A DNA stretch of 10,180 bases from an uncultured Saprospiraceae bacterium (GTDB lineage Bacteria; Bacteroidota; Bacteroidia; Chitinophagales; Saprospiraceae), in assembly GCA_937967535.1 (NCBI GenBank), contig CALCMV010000209.1, positions 1 through 10,180 on the forward strand. Direction: 5' to 3'. The notes beneath the pieces were generated by a model, which ran no database searches, was not told the DNA's origin, and saw only the letters and a list, made by a program, of their open reading frames with translations. Numbering within the stretch: the first letter of the stretch is position 1; every line of letters begins with the position of its first letter. Shown piece by piece: positions 1 through 5,934 of the stretch. Position numbers and translations under genes: made by a program.

Positions 1-221
1 TGTTCGATAATTGGAACAACGTTAAATATTCTTGCGATGTGATCGGCTTCGGCAGCGTGTTTTTCGTAATCGTCGCTTTTTTCTGCGCCGTATTTCAGTT
101 CAGCCAATGTAATTTCTGATACAAAACAATTTTCCGATTTGATGTCATAGACTTTTTCACGGACTTTATGTTTTCCACGAATGAAAAAGATACAAATGTC
201 GGTATCAAGCAAATATTTCAT
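1..221 (-). CDS. vapC: VapC-type PIN-domain toxin, 5'-terminal part only
   Basis: Reading leftward from the ATG at 221-219, 73 codons stay open to the window edge, so the C-terminal half is missing from view. The start MKYLLDTDICIFF carries the first PIN acidic pair (D6, D8), and the stretch around residues 36-45 (EITLAELKYG) matches the second conserved acidic position (E41) followed by the L-x-Y-G typical of VapC proteins. VapC toxins are Mg-dependent RNases that commonly cut tRNA or rRNA and are held inactive by a co-encoded antitoxin. The start overlaps the stop of the upstream antitoxin gene by one base (TAATG), the usual coupling in vapBC operons, which supports this start. The remaining catalytic aspartates should lie to the left of the window. 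The family is clear; the target RNA cannot be told. Confidence 0.85.
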   Translation of the reverse strand, partial: MKYLLDTDICIFFIRGKHKVREKVYDIKSENCFVSEITLAELKYGAEKSDDYEKHAAEADHIARIFNVVPIIE

Positions 222-466
222 TATTCTTCAAAAATCTTTTTATCAGAAATAGTACGACTACTATAAATATCTTCAATCAATTCATCAGAAGATAATACAG
301 GGTCGCTATTCCAACCTTCAAATAATTTATCCAACATTTCTTGTTGACTTTCGGGCTTGACATTAAAATTCTCCTTCAAGTCATCAGTTAATTTCGATAG
401 AATTTCCAACTTAGATTCCGTACTTAGCGGTTTGATACTCCGCATAATATGAGCTACTGTAAGCAT
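221..466 (-). CDS. VapB-like antitoxin
   Basis: An 81-residue acidic protein directly upstream of, and overlapping by one base, the vapC start. Residues about 11-30 (IKPLSTESKLEILSKLTDDL) form an amphipathic helix of a kind common in small antitoxins paired with VapC in Bacteroidota and Cyanobacteria. The C-terminal half (WNSDP..SSDELIEDIYSSRT) is acidic and likely disordered until it wraps around the toxin. No classical AbrB or Phd DNA-binding fold can be read with confidence, so whether it autoregulates the operon is unknown. A second in-frame ATG at codon 8 is an alternative start. The role is called mainly from position, size and translational coupling. Confidence 0.75.
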   Translation of the reverse strand: MLTVAHIMRSIKPLSTESKLEILSKLTDDLKENFNVKPESQQEMLDKLFEGWNSDPVLSSDELIEDIYSSRTISDKKIFEE

Positions 467-494
467 ACTGTTTAATTTTTTTTAAATAACGAAT

Positions 495-764
495 TTAATC
501 ACAGGATAGTTCAATATTAGCCTTTTCTGCCAGTTCCTCAACCGTAGAATATTTCCCCTCTTTAATTTGTTGTTCTGAAATAGCAATACCCTCTTTCAAA
601 TCTTGTCTGTTTAGTGGAGTGCCGTCAGGATTAGAACCAATGATTTCATGATCAGTCTGTTGTACTTGTTGAAGTGCCTTATCAACAGCTTCAATAACTG
701 CAACATTATTAGTGTTGAGAATGGTTGTGGCAAGCCTTATTTTTGCTGTTTGAATATCTACCAT
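495..764 (-). CDS. Small antitoxin-like protein without an adjacent toxin of its own
   Basis: An 89-residue protein ending 28 bp before the start of the next antitoxin-like gene on the same strand. The N-terminal half is helical (ATTILNTNNVAVIEAVDKAL). The C-terminal half contains GSNPDGTPLNRQDLKEGI followed by an E-Q-Q-I-K-E-G-K-Y-S-T-V-E-E-L stretch, a layout I associate with Bacteroidota antitoxins whose partners are RelE/ParE-type toxins. The slot where a RelE/ParE gene would be expected holds the vapB-vapC pair instead. It may be an orphan antitoxin, a third member of the neighbouring operon, or a survivor of a decayed module. The antitoxin assignment is inference from sequence style and context. 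Confidence 0.65.
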   Translation of the reverse strand: MVDIQTAKIRLATTILNTNNVAVIEAVDKALQQVQQTDHEIIGSNPDGTPLNRQDLKEGIAISEQQIKEGKYSTVEELAEKANIELSCD

Positions 765-778
765 ATCGTTCTTTTTCC

Positions 779-786
779 CAAAGATA
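779..786 (-). promoter_or_regulatory. Candidate Bacteroidota -7 element (TATCTTTG) for the minus-strand antitoxin operon
   Basis: The minus strand reads TATCTTTG, an exact fit to the Bacteroidota -7 consensus TAnnTTTG, 14 bases before the ATG of the 495-764 gene. A TTTG that could serve as the -33 element lies 26 nt further upstream, wider than the usual spacing of about 19-21 nt, so support is partial. If used, it would give a very short leader of roughly 10 nt. Confidence 0.35.
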
Positions 787-883
787 ATAAATTTAATGCG
801 AATTTGCTACTTCAAAAACCCATTAAACGCCGCTTTTCGCCAATTTTCGATGTGTATATTTTCTATGCTGGAAAGGTGTTTTT

Positions 884-967
884 GAAAAGAAGTTGTCGAA
901 TGAGCGTTTTGTGAGCAGTGCGCCGGAAGCTGTGGTGGAGAAGGAACGTAAGAAACTCGACAATTAA
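884..967 (+). pseudogene. valS: C-terminal fragment of valyl-tRNA synthetase (valS remnant)
   Basis: Twenty-seven codons and a stop encode KKLSNERFVSSAPEAVVEKE and then RKKLDN. This is the signature of the C-terminal coiled-coil arm of ValRS, where K-L-x-N-x-x-F-x-x-x-A-P-x-x-V-x-x-x-E is conserved (recalled from the family). Upstream in this frame the similarity fades at once: the preceding codons read C-W-K-G-V-F-E, only loosely like the expected G-F-L-x-S-V. In another frame, about 848-875, the residues DVYIFYAGK could be a degraded piece of the conserved strand just before the arm. The fragment also stops earlier than a normal ValRS tail. No start or catalytic domain is present, so it is a relic of a duplicated, transferred or truncated valS. 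It should not be read as the functional synthetase. Confidence 0.7.
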
Positions 968-1190
968 ATAAAGAGAAAAAATTACGCTAAATTTATGAAA
1001 AATGGTATATTTTGACTTGGTTGTTTTCTTTCTCTTCTAATAAAAAAAATAAACTGCGGAACTTTTAGCAATTATGTGATAATTGCACTTTCCGCATTGA
1101 CACCGATTACATCGTATCCTGTGTCAACTTGGGTTTGTATGACGAGGAACATCCCGTTGCCCGGAGTCTTCCCTTAGAGCATGTTTAACG
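968..1190. other. Gene-poor remnant region between the valS fragment and the TPR pseudogene
   Basis: About 220 bp with no intact gene. It holds an AT-rich stretch (968-1050), a strong hairpin (1055-1096), and an open plus-strand frame ending in TAA at 1186-1188. That frame encodes a protein-like sequence including DYIVSCVNLGLYDEEHPVAR, but it has no start codon and a TAG just upstream at about 1066. I do not recognise the peptide. It reads like real coding sequence and may be another gene fragment in this decayed zone. Confidence 0.4.
1055..1096. repeat. 42-nt imperfect palindrome (strong stem-loop)
   Basis: The outer arms TGCGGAA (1055-1061) and TTCCGCA (1090-1096) pair perfectly. The inner arms GCAATTAT (1068-1075) and ATAATTGC (1079-1086) also pair perfectly around a GTG loop, with a small asymmetric bulge between the stems. 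No T-run follows on either strand, so it does not look like a simple intrinsic terminator. A REP-like element, a relic of a mobile-element end or an attachment site would be possible. Confidence 0.6.
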
Positions 1191-1607
1191 ATTGGTGATG
1201 CGCCTACTTTAGAGCTATGGCGTTCGGTAGATAGGACTATGGAAATTACCGAAAAACTAATCCCACCTTATCAAAAAATCGAAGACGGAAAATACGCCGA
1301 AGCCATTCCTTAATTGAGCAAAATTTGTGCTGATACTGAAGATGTTCAGGCAGCTTTAGGATTAGTTTATTGTCATTTGCAAGTAAAAAATTATGATAAA
1401 ACCATCCAGATTTTTGAGAAAATACAAAGCAAAAACACCAACATGAATGATGCGACGACTTGGTATTTGGCACATAGCCGCTTACGTAAAGGTGATATTC
1501 AAGAAAGCAAAAATATATTACAAAAAATTATTTCTACTAATAATGTCACTCTAAAACGCCGAAAATAAGCCAAAAACTTGTTAAACAACTTAGAAAAAAT
1601 AAATTAG
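1191..1607 (+). pseudogene. Tetratricopeptide-repeat protein gene broken by two in-frame stop codons
   Basis: One frame reads continuously as TPR protein with TAA at 1311-1313 and TAA at 1566-1568. Before the first stop it reads IPPYQKIEDGKYAEAIP; after it, LSKICADTEDVQAALGLVYC, N-Y-D-K-T-I-Q-I-F-E-K, and A-T-T-W-Y-L-A-H-S-R-L-R-K-G-D-I-Q-E-S-K. After the second stop comes AKNLLNNLEKIN and a final TAG at 1605-1607. The pattern (helix pairs, a W-Y-L-A repeat, a closing A-K-x-L-L-x-x-L) matches the C-terminal TPR block of Bacteroidota anti-sigma-like or scaffold proteins, as recalled. The repeat logic predicts A-I-P-L-L-S at the first stop, so one T-to-A change (TTA to TAA) explains it without a frameshift. 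A TTG at 1314 could start a short 84-codon product, but it would lack the N-terminus. Upstream of about 1203 the frame cannot be traced confidently. Confidence 0.7.
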
Positions 1608-1804
1608 GTATTTCGTTAATGTTACAGTAGTTATGCGGCTCTAATCTGTTTTGAACGTTAAAAATATGTCAATTTTTATACACCAAATCACATTAATAAA
1701 TTTCGTTATTTGTTAAACATTTATTTGTCACATAATGTGTAAGTGTTAATTTTTTTGTTTAATATTGTCTTTGAAAGGCTAATCACAAATTCACGGATAT
1801 ACTG
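1608..1804. other. AT-rich intergenic leader before the AAA+ ATPase gene
   Basis: 197 bp with no open frame of note. It probably holds the promoter of the downstream gene. The nearest sequence to a Bacteroidota -7 element is TGTCTTTG at 1766-1773 (one mismatch to TAnnTTTG), but no properly spaced -33 TTTG is present, so no promoter is called. Confidence 0.4.
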
Positions 1805-3160
1805 ATGCACACTCACGAAAATCTGCTTGACGGCTTATTAAAAGCTCTCAGATACTCCCCTCAAAATCCTCCGTTGCTACATCTCATAGGTGATGTAATG
1901 GTGGATATGGAGCGTTACGAAGAGGCAAGTTCGTATTATCGCGAAAAACTGACAATACAACCAGATTGCCTGTCTGCCAAATTGGGTTTGGGCAATGCCT
2001 TTCATGGAGCAGGCAGAACAAGCGAAGCATGGGTTTTGTTGGAAGAACTTATTGCCTCCAGCGACCCGCCACCCGAAACTTACCTACTCAAAGCCCGCTT
2101 ACATGCCGATGAAGAAAATTTTGACGAGGCACAATACGCCTACCATGCTGCCATAGAAGCAGAACCACTGCTGGAAGATGCCGAATTGGAAAAACTCGTA
2201 AACGGCGTACCCGTCAAATCATTGGACAAAGAAGGAGAAACTACCTTCCTTAGCAAAGAAGATGACATAGAAGCCTATCTCGAAGAACTTATTTCGCCGA
2301 ATATTAGCTTCGATGAAGTGGGCGGAATGGGCTACGTCAAAGAAGAAATTCGCCAAAAAATCATCTTACCTTACAAACATCGCAACATCTACGAATCTTA
2401 TGGCAAAAAAGCCGGTGGCGGTATCTTGCTTTATGGCCCTCCGGGCTGTGGCAAAACCCACATCGCGCGTGCTACTGCCGGCGAAATGAATGGCAACCTC
2501 ATCCCCGTAGGTATCCACGAAATTTTGGAAATGTGGATAGGAAAAAGCGAAAAAAATCTACACGAAATATTCGAAATCGCTCGAAGACGCACCCCCTGCG
2601 TACTGTTCTTTGACGAGGCAGATGCCCTCGGCTCCGACCGAAGCGATATGAAACGAAGCGGCTCACGCTACATCATCAATCAGTTCCTCTCCGAACTCGA
2701 CGGCTACGACGCCGAAAACGATGATTTGCTGATACTTGCCGCTACCAATGCACCCTGGCATCTGGATGAGGCATTTCGCCGTCCGGGTCGCTTTGACCGT
2801 ATCGTTTTCGTACCGCCGCCGGATAGAGATGCCCGTGCTGCTATCTTCGAAATCTTACTAAGAGATATTGAAAACAAAGAAGATCTTAGTTACCAATTAC
2901 TCGCCCGCAAAACCAAGGGCTTTTCAGGAGCAGACCTACGCTCGGTGGTAGACATCGCCAAGCAGGATAAAATCACGCAGGTAGTCAATAATGATGGGAA
3001 AAACACCCCATTATCCCAAGAAGACCTGACGAATGCTGTCCGAAAAGTGCGTCCAAGTACCAAAGAGTGGTTAAAAAGAGCAAAACAATACGCGCTTTTC
3101 GCCAACGAAGGCGGCTTGTACAACGAAATTTTAGAGTATTTGAAAAAGCACCCCGTCTAA
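1805..3160 (+). CDS. TPR-domain AAA+ ATPase (classical Cdc48/FtsH-like AAA clade)
   Basis: 451 residues. The N-terminal part (about 20-125) holds three TPR-like helix pairs (e.g. DMERYEEASSYYREKL, NFDEAQYAYHAAIEAEP). A linker leads to one AAA module at about 165-390. Its motifs are complete: Walker A GPPGCGKT (211-218), an aromatic pore-loop-1 motif M-W-I-G-K-S-E around W244, Walker B VLFFDEAD (266-273), sensor 1 N315 in LAATNAPW, the second region of homology with arginines R326 and R329 in RRPGRFDR, and G-F-S-G-A-D-L at 372-378. An active hexameric translocase that unfolds or remodels proteins is expected, with the TPRs binding substrates or a partner. There is no protease domain or membrane segment, so it should be cytosolic. 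The likely partner is the TPR membrane protein 239 bp downstream on the same strand. The exact family and substrate are unknown. Confidence 0.9.
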   Translation: MHTHENLLDGLLKALRYSPQNPPLLHLIGDVMVDMERYEEASSYYREKLTIQPDCLSAKLGLGNAFHGAGRTSEAWVLLEELIASSDPPPETYLLKARLHADEENFDEAQYAYHAAIEAEPLLEDAELEKLVNGVPVKSLDKEGETTFLSKEDDIEAYLEELISPNISFDEVGGMGYVKEEIRQKIILPYKHRNIYESYGKKAGGGILLYGPPGCGKTHIARATAGEMNGNLIPVGIHEILEMWIGKSEKNLHEIFEIARRRTPCVLFFDEADALGSDRSDMKRSGSRYIINQFLSELDGYDAENDDLLILAATNAPWHLDEAFRRPGRFDRIVFVPPPDRDARAAIFEILLRDIENKEDLSYQLLARKTKGFSGADLRSVVDIAKQDKITQVVNNDGKNTPLSQEDLTNAVRKVRPSTKEWLKRAKQYALFANEGGLYNEILEYLKKHPV

Positions 3161-3162
3161 AG

Positions 3163-3391
3163 AAGATTAAGTTTAAGACTAAGTTTAAGTTTAAAAATTA
3201 TTTTTTTCAAAAATAATAATTTGAGTAGTAGGATATTTTTATTTTATAAAAAAGAATATATTAAAATTCTGATAATCAGATAGTTGGTGAAATTATTTTT
3301 ATAATTTAATTCAACCCATTTATCTTATATAAATTTAATTGAAAATTAATTTTTTAGACTTCAACTTAGGCTTAATCTTGAACTTAAACTT
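3163..3391. repeat. Inverted pair of 6-nt-word arrays (AAGTTT / AAACTT) around an AT-rich core
   Basis: The left arm at 3163-3192 is five consecutive hexamers: AAGATT, AAGTTT, AAGACT, AAGTTT, AAGTTT. The right arm at 3356-3391 is six hexamers in inverse orientation: AGACTT, CAACTT, AGGCTT, AATCTT, GAACTT, AAACTT. The left arm starts 2 nt after the stop of the ATPase gene and the right arm ends 8 nt before the next ATG, so the pair fills the 239-bp gap. The core is very AT-rich and includes a 9-bp hairpin (ATTATTTTT / AAAAATAAT, near 3195-3217). The transcript could fold into one long imperfect stem between two genes that otherwise look operonic. Confidence 0.75.
3268..3280. promoter_or_regulatory. 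13-bp palindrome TCTGATAATCAGA, possible operator
   Basis: A perfect odd palindrome (TCTGAT-A-ATCAGA) in the spacer 120 bp upstream of the TPR membrane protein start. The size suits a dimeric regulator, but no regulator gene is adjacent and only one copy is seen, so the assignment is tentative. Confidence 0.25.
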
Positions 3392-3399
3392 AATTATTC

Positions 3400-4617
3400 A
3401 TGAATCATGCAGCATTAAAAAAAGCACGTCTGTTGATGGAACAGGGGCGTTTTAAAATGGCTGAACAGGAATTGCGCCAAACACTGGGGCTATACCGTTC
3501 AACTGCTGCTACACGCGCCATGCTGAGTACCTGCCTACTGCGCCAAAACCTCATTTCGGAAGCATTGCACGAAGCCAAATCTGCGATTCGTATGGAGCCT
3601 ACCAATCCCAATCATTACTACATCCTCAGTCTCATTTATCTCGAACAAGAACGCTACGCCAAAGCAGAGCGCACCATACATATGAGTCTCAATCATTATG
3701 CGGCACATCCTGATTATCTGTATGTTTTGGGTACTATATTTTTCCAACAAGCGAAATGGGAGAAAGCCCTCAAAATCTGCGATATGAGCCTCAATATTGA
3801 TGCTGAACACATTGATAGTCTCAATCTGCGTGCGCGGGTACTCAATCGCATTGGCGAACACGAAGCCTCCAACCAGACTTTCGCATTAGCCTTCCGTAGC
3901 GACCCGGAAAATCCCGTTACACATGCCAATAAAGGCTGGGCATCGCTCGAACAAAAAGAATATGAAGAAGCCCGCGAGCATTTCGAAACATCGCTCGGCT
4001 TCAATCCCGAACTCGAATTTGCCCGTAGCGGCTTGGTCGAATCGCTCAAAACCCGATACAGCCTCTATCGTTGGGTGCTAAACGCCAATTACTGGGCAAA
4101 TACCTCTATGGATGCCCTCAAAATCATACTCGTTACAGGCTTGGTACTTTGCGTCAGTCACATGCCGTATTTATCGCCGGTTTATCTGTCGGTATTGATT
4201 TTCATGTGGTTTCCTGATGTCATTTTTAATGCTTATTTACAAAAAGATGAGCGCATGAGAATGATACTTTCCAAGCGAGAGTGCCTGACTTCAAGAACTT
4301 TCGGAGTCATATTTTTGGGCGGTATGTTGAGTCTCTTATTGTCTTGTATCACCGGAAAAAATATACTATTCTCTATCGGCATCGTCAGCTTGGGTATGTT
4401 ATTCCCATTGGTCAGTACCCTGCGTACTTGGTCAGATTATTACACCCGACGTATTGCTTTTACCGTTATTTCAGGACTGCTTGGTGTACTCGCCATTTGC
4501 TCCAATTTCTTCGGACCGGAATATCCGCAAGTCTTTGAAGTCATCTTCTTCCATGCCGTACTCGGCTACACTTGGTACGAAAATTTTAGCGCAAGACAAG
4601 ACAAAGAAAATGAGTGA
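3400..4617 (+). CDS. TPR-repeat protein with a multi-pass membrane C-terminal domain
   Basis: 405 residues. The N-terminal half (about 1-215) is built of some six TPR units with regular alanines and a closing proline, e.g. ERYAKAERTIHMSLNHYAAH, AKWEKALKICDMSLNIDAEH and KEYEEAREHFETSLGFNPEL. After a short basic link (KTRYSLYRW) there are five or six hydrophobic segments at about 237-254, 260-279, 301-317, 322-341, 352-371 and 376-392. There is no N-terminal signal peptide, so the TPR half most likely faces the cytoplasm, anchored from its C-terminus. I do not recognise a named family. With no catalytic motif visible, a scaffold is the plainest reading, and the TPR-AAA+ ATPase upstream is the obvious candidate partner. 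The 239-bp gap between them holds an inverted repeat array, so co-transcription is not certain. Confidence 0.75.
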   Translation: MNHAALKKARLLMEQGRFKMAEQELRQTLGLYRSTAATRAMLSTCLLRQNLISEALHEAKSAIRMEPTNPNHYYILSLIYLEQERYAKAERTIHMSLNHYAAHPDYLYVLGTIFFQQAKWEKALKICDMSLNIDAEHIDSLNLRARVLNRIGEHEASNQTFALAFRSDPENPVTHANKGWASLEQKEYEEAREHFETSLGFNPELEFARSGLVESLKTRYSLYRWVLNANYWANTSMDALKIILVTGLVLCVSHMPYLSPVYLSVLIFMWFPDVIFNAYLQKDERMRMILSKRECLTSRTFGVIFLGGMLSLLLSCITGKNILFSIGIVSLGMLFPLVSTLRTWSDYYTRRIAFTVISGLLGVLAICSNFFGPEYPQVFEVIFFHAVLGYTWYENFSARQDKENE

Positions 4618-4643
4618 TTTTTGATTGTATGATTTTTGATTAG

Positions 4644-4660
4644 CTCGCGTAGCGAGTTTT
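4644..4660 (+). terminator. Hairpin CTCGC-GTA-GCGAG followed by TTTT
   Basis: A perfect 5-bp GC-rich stem with a 3-nt loop, directly followed by four Ts, 27 nt after the stop of the TPR membrane protein gene. It has the form of a short intrinsic terminator for the plus strand. Confidence 0.5.
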
Positions 4661-4668
4661 GTTTGAGA

Positions 4669-4687
4669 AATTTTGCTTTGCAAAATT
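4669..4687. terminator. Perfect 8-bp hairpin AATTTTGC-TTT-GCAAAATT, likely bidirectional termination structure
   Basis: The stem pairs 4669-4676 with 4680-4687 around a TTT loop and lies in the middle of the convergent gap. It can form in transcripts from either strand. It lacks a clean T-run outside the stem, so it may act together with the neighbouring GC-rich hairpin. Confidence 0.45.
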
Positions 4688-4713
4688 CAATCTAAAATCC
4701 CTAAATCTAAAAT

Positions 4714-5604
4714 TTACCTTGTCAATACAATATAATCATTAATCACTGTCTTCAGGAAGCGAAGCGGTTCTTTAGGTGTCTGTTGAATTTGGAGTTTTTC
4801 CATGACTGCATGAAGTACCTCGCCAACGGCTTCGCGGTGGGCTTGATTTGGGTAGCGATTGTAGCGGTTCAGGGTAGTTTTGATGAGCAACATATCTTGT
4901 TCGGAAAATTGGCGAACACCCGGATAAGTCACTTCATAATTTTCCAACGATTTGATACGGTCAATATCTTCAAAACGCAAATTCATACTAGAACGCAGAC
5001 GAATCACCGTTGTATTCGCAATCATATCGCCGAGTCGCTGACGCTTCGTAGAGGAACCTACCAACAAGGAAGCCAAAGCCCCGCCCGTTCCCCAAATATC
5101 AATCATTCGGAAAGTCCAGCGTATCAAATAATCATTCAAAATCGGTTCTGCGCCGGTCAGTTTGACGACCTTCATGCCCATCGCCAATTTGCCAATCGTG
5201 CGCCCGTCCATGATAGATTCCAATGCCAATGAATAAAACAAATAAACAGGCAACAAGAAAAGAATATACACCAACTCCGTATCCTGCAAACTCCCCACAA
5301 ACGAAGCAAACAAACCCAAAACAAGCAATGTCACCAGCGCAATAACAGCATCCGAAGCCGCGATTTGACGTACTTTTTTACCGGAAAGCAAAACATAAGC
5401 CACAAAGAAAGCAACTACATAAATCAATACAAACAGCGGCAAAAGCCCGGCATCCATCATCGAATCCAATAACATTCCAAAGACCCAAAGTATCGTAAAA
5501 ATCACAACTTGGTCAATGATAAATCCCAACATACGCTCGCCCCAAGAGGCAAGTTCGTACTCAATCGCTACTTTCTGTGTAGTGGTAATTTCTATTTTCT
5601 GCAT
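4714..5604 (-). CDS. RDD-family integral membrane protein
   Basis: 296 residues. The RDD hallmarks are present: R24-x-x-G-F-x-I-D31 at the start of the first membrane helix (ERMLGFIIDQVV), T-I-G-K-L-A-M-G-M-K-V-V at 136-147, and Q-R-L-G-D-M-I-A-N-T at 189-198. Predicted membrane segments lie near 25-45, 55-74, 85-105, 110-128 and 165-183. A soluble C-terminal part of roughly 90 residues follows, probably cytoplasmic. RDD proteins are small membrane proteins of mostly unknown function; some have been linked to ion exchange. In Bacteroidota they often neighbour SpoIIM-, DUF58- or MoxR-type genes, none of which is visible within this window. The gene converges on the TPR membrane protein and diverges from the antitoxin gene at 5719. 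Confidence 0.85.
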   Translation of the reverse strand: MQKIEITTTQKVAIEYELASWGERMLGFIIDQVVIFTILWVFGMLLDSMMDAGLLPLFVLIYVVAFFVAYVLLSGKKVRQIAASDAVIALVTLLVLGLFASFVGSLQDTELVYILFLLPVYLFYSLALESIMDGRTIGKLAMGMKVVKLTGAEPILNDYLIRWTFRMIDIWGTGGALASLLVGSSTKRQRLGDMIANTTVIRLRSSMNLRFEDIDRIKSLENYEVTYPGVRQFSEQDMLLIKTTLNRYNRYPNQAHREAVGEVLHAVMEKLQIQQTPKEPLRFLKTVINDYIVLTR

Positions 5605-5611
5605 GAGAGGC

Positions 5612-5713
5612 TATTTTGATTCATTTTTTTTGTGTTCAAATGCACTGCTAAGGTAAGGAGAATTTTCGGGATTTGAAATTCTTATCGGAATATCGTATAT
5701 TGAATCAAAAATA
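5612..5713. promoter_or_regulatory. Symmetric motif TGAATCAAAA(A)TA in front of two divergent start codons
   Basis: Plus-strand TGAATCAAAAATA (5701-5713) lies 5 bases before the antitoxin ATG at 5719. Its near-exact inverse TATTTTGATTCA (5612-5623) sits 7 bases from the start of the RDD gene at 5604. Both divergent genes therefore carry the same 12-13-nt leader sequence just before the start codon. It may be a shared operator or translation-level element, or chance in AT-rich DNA. Confidence 0.4.
5672..5703 (+). promoter_or_regulatory. Candidate promoter for the 5719-5934 antitoxin gene
   Basis: A TTTG at 5672-5675 (Bacteroidota -33 type) is followed after 20 nt by TATATTGA at 5696-5703, a partial match to TAnnTTTG. 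The spacing is right but the -7 element is imperfect. The -7 half overlaps the start of the symmetric TGAATCAAAA motif. Confidence 0.3.
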
Positions 5714-5718
5714 ACGTT

Positions 5719-5934
5719 ATGTCAGCAATTTCCGTACAGATTAAAGGTGAACTAATCGCAAAATTGGATGTCAAAGCCAAAGAAATGGATATGGCAACGG
5801 ACAAACTCATTGAGAAAGTCCTAAGTGATTTTATTTACTTAGAAAAAATGGAGAGAATTAGACAAAAATTAGAACCACATTTTAAATCTATAGGTATTGA
5901 AAGTGAGGAAGATATATTTAAAATAATTTCCTAA
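5719..5934 (+). CDS. Small ribbon-helix-helix-like antitoxin
   Basis: 71 residues. It starts with an alternating strand-like segment (AISVQIKGELIAKLDVKA) followed by two helices (KAKEMDMATDKLIEKVLSDF), as in CopG/MetJ-type ribbon-helix-helix proteins. The acidic C-terminus (SIGIESEEDIFKII) could form the toxin-binding tail. The next gene, on the same strand, encodes a PIN-family toxin, which supports an antitoxin role and likely repression of its own promoter. The 178-bp gap to the toxin is unusual for a type II pair, where genes normally abut or overlap, and is filled by a long palindrome. The RHH fold is inferred from pattern only. Confidence 0.7.
   Translation: MSAISVQIKGELIAKLDVKAKEMDMATDKLIEKVLSDFIYLEKMERIRQKLEPHFKSIGIESEEDIFKIIS

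Larger units (their letters stand above)
4616..4718. repeat. Inverted 15-nt-word repeats filling a convergent stop-to-stop gap
   Basis: The left arm has two 15-nt words (GATTTTTGATTGTAT at 4616-4630, GATTTTTGATTAGCT at 4631-4645). The right arm has two in inverse orientation (AATCTAAAATCCCTA at 4689-4703, AATCTAAAATTTACC at 4704-4718). Between them lie two perfect hairpins. The left arm begins inside the TGA stop of the plus-strand TPR gene (4615-4617), and the right arm contains the stop of the minus-strand RDD gene (4714-4716). The nested structure looks like a bidirectional terminator. Confidence 0.7.

Noticed and set aside
648..914. Plus-strand open frame of 88 codons
   Set aside because: It runs antisense across the antitoxin gene and reads out of frame through the valS fragment; the protein is low-complexity with no recognisable fold.
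1246..1473. Minus-strand open frame within the TPR pseudogene
   Set aside because: Antisense shadow; composition rich in F, W, C and H without any motif.
1314..1568. Intact 84-aa TPR gene starting at TTG
   Set aside because: TPR coding sequence continues both upstream of the TTG and downstream of the TAA in the same frame, so this is the middle of a broken gene.
3535..4049. Two minus-strand open frames of about 110 codons
   Set aside because: Antisense to the TPR membrane protein gene and without features of their own.
4783..5232. 149-codon plus-strand open frame
   Set aside because: Entirely antisense to the RDD gene, whose motifs and membrane segments are clear.
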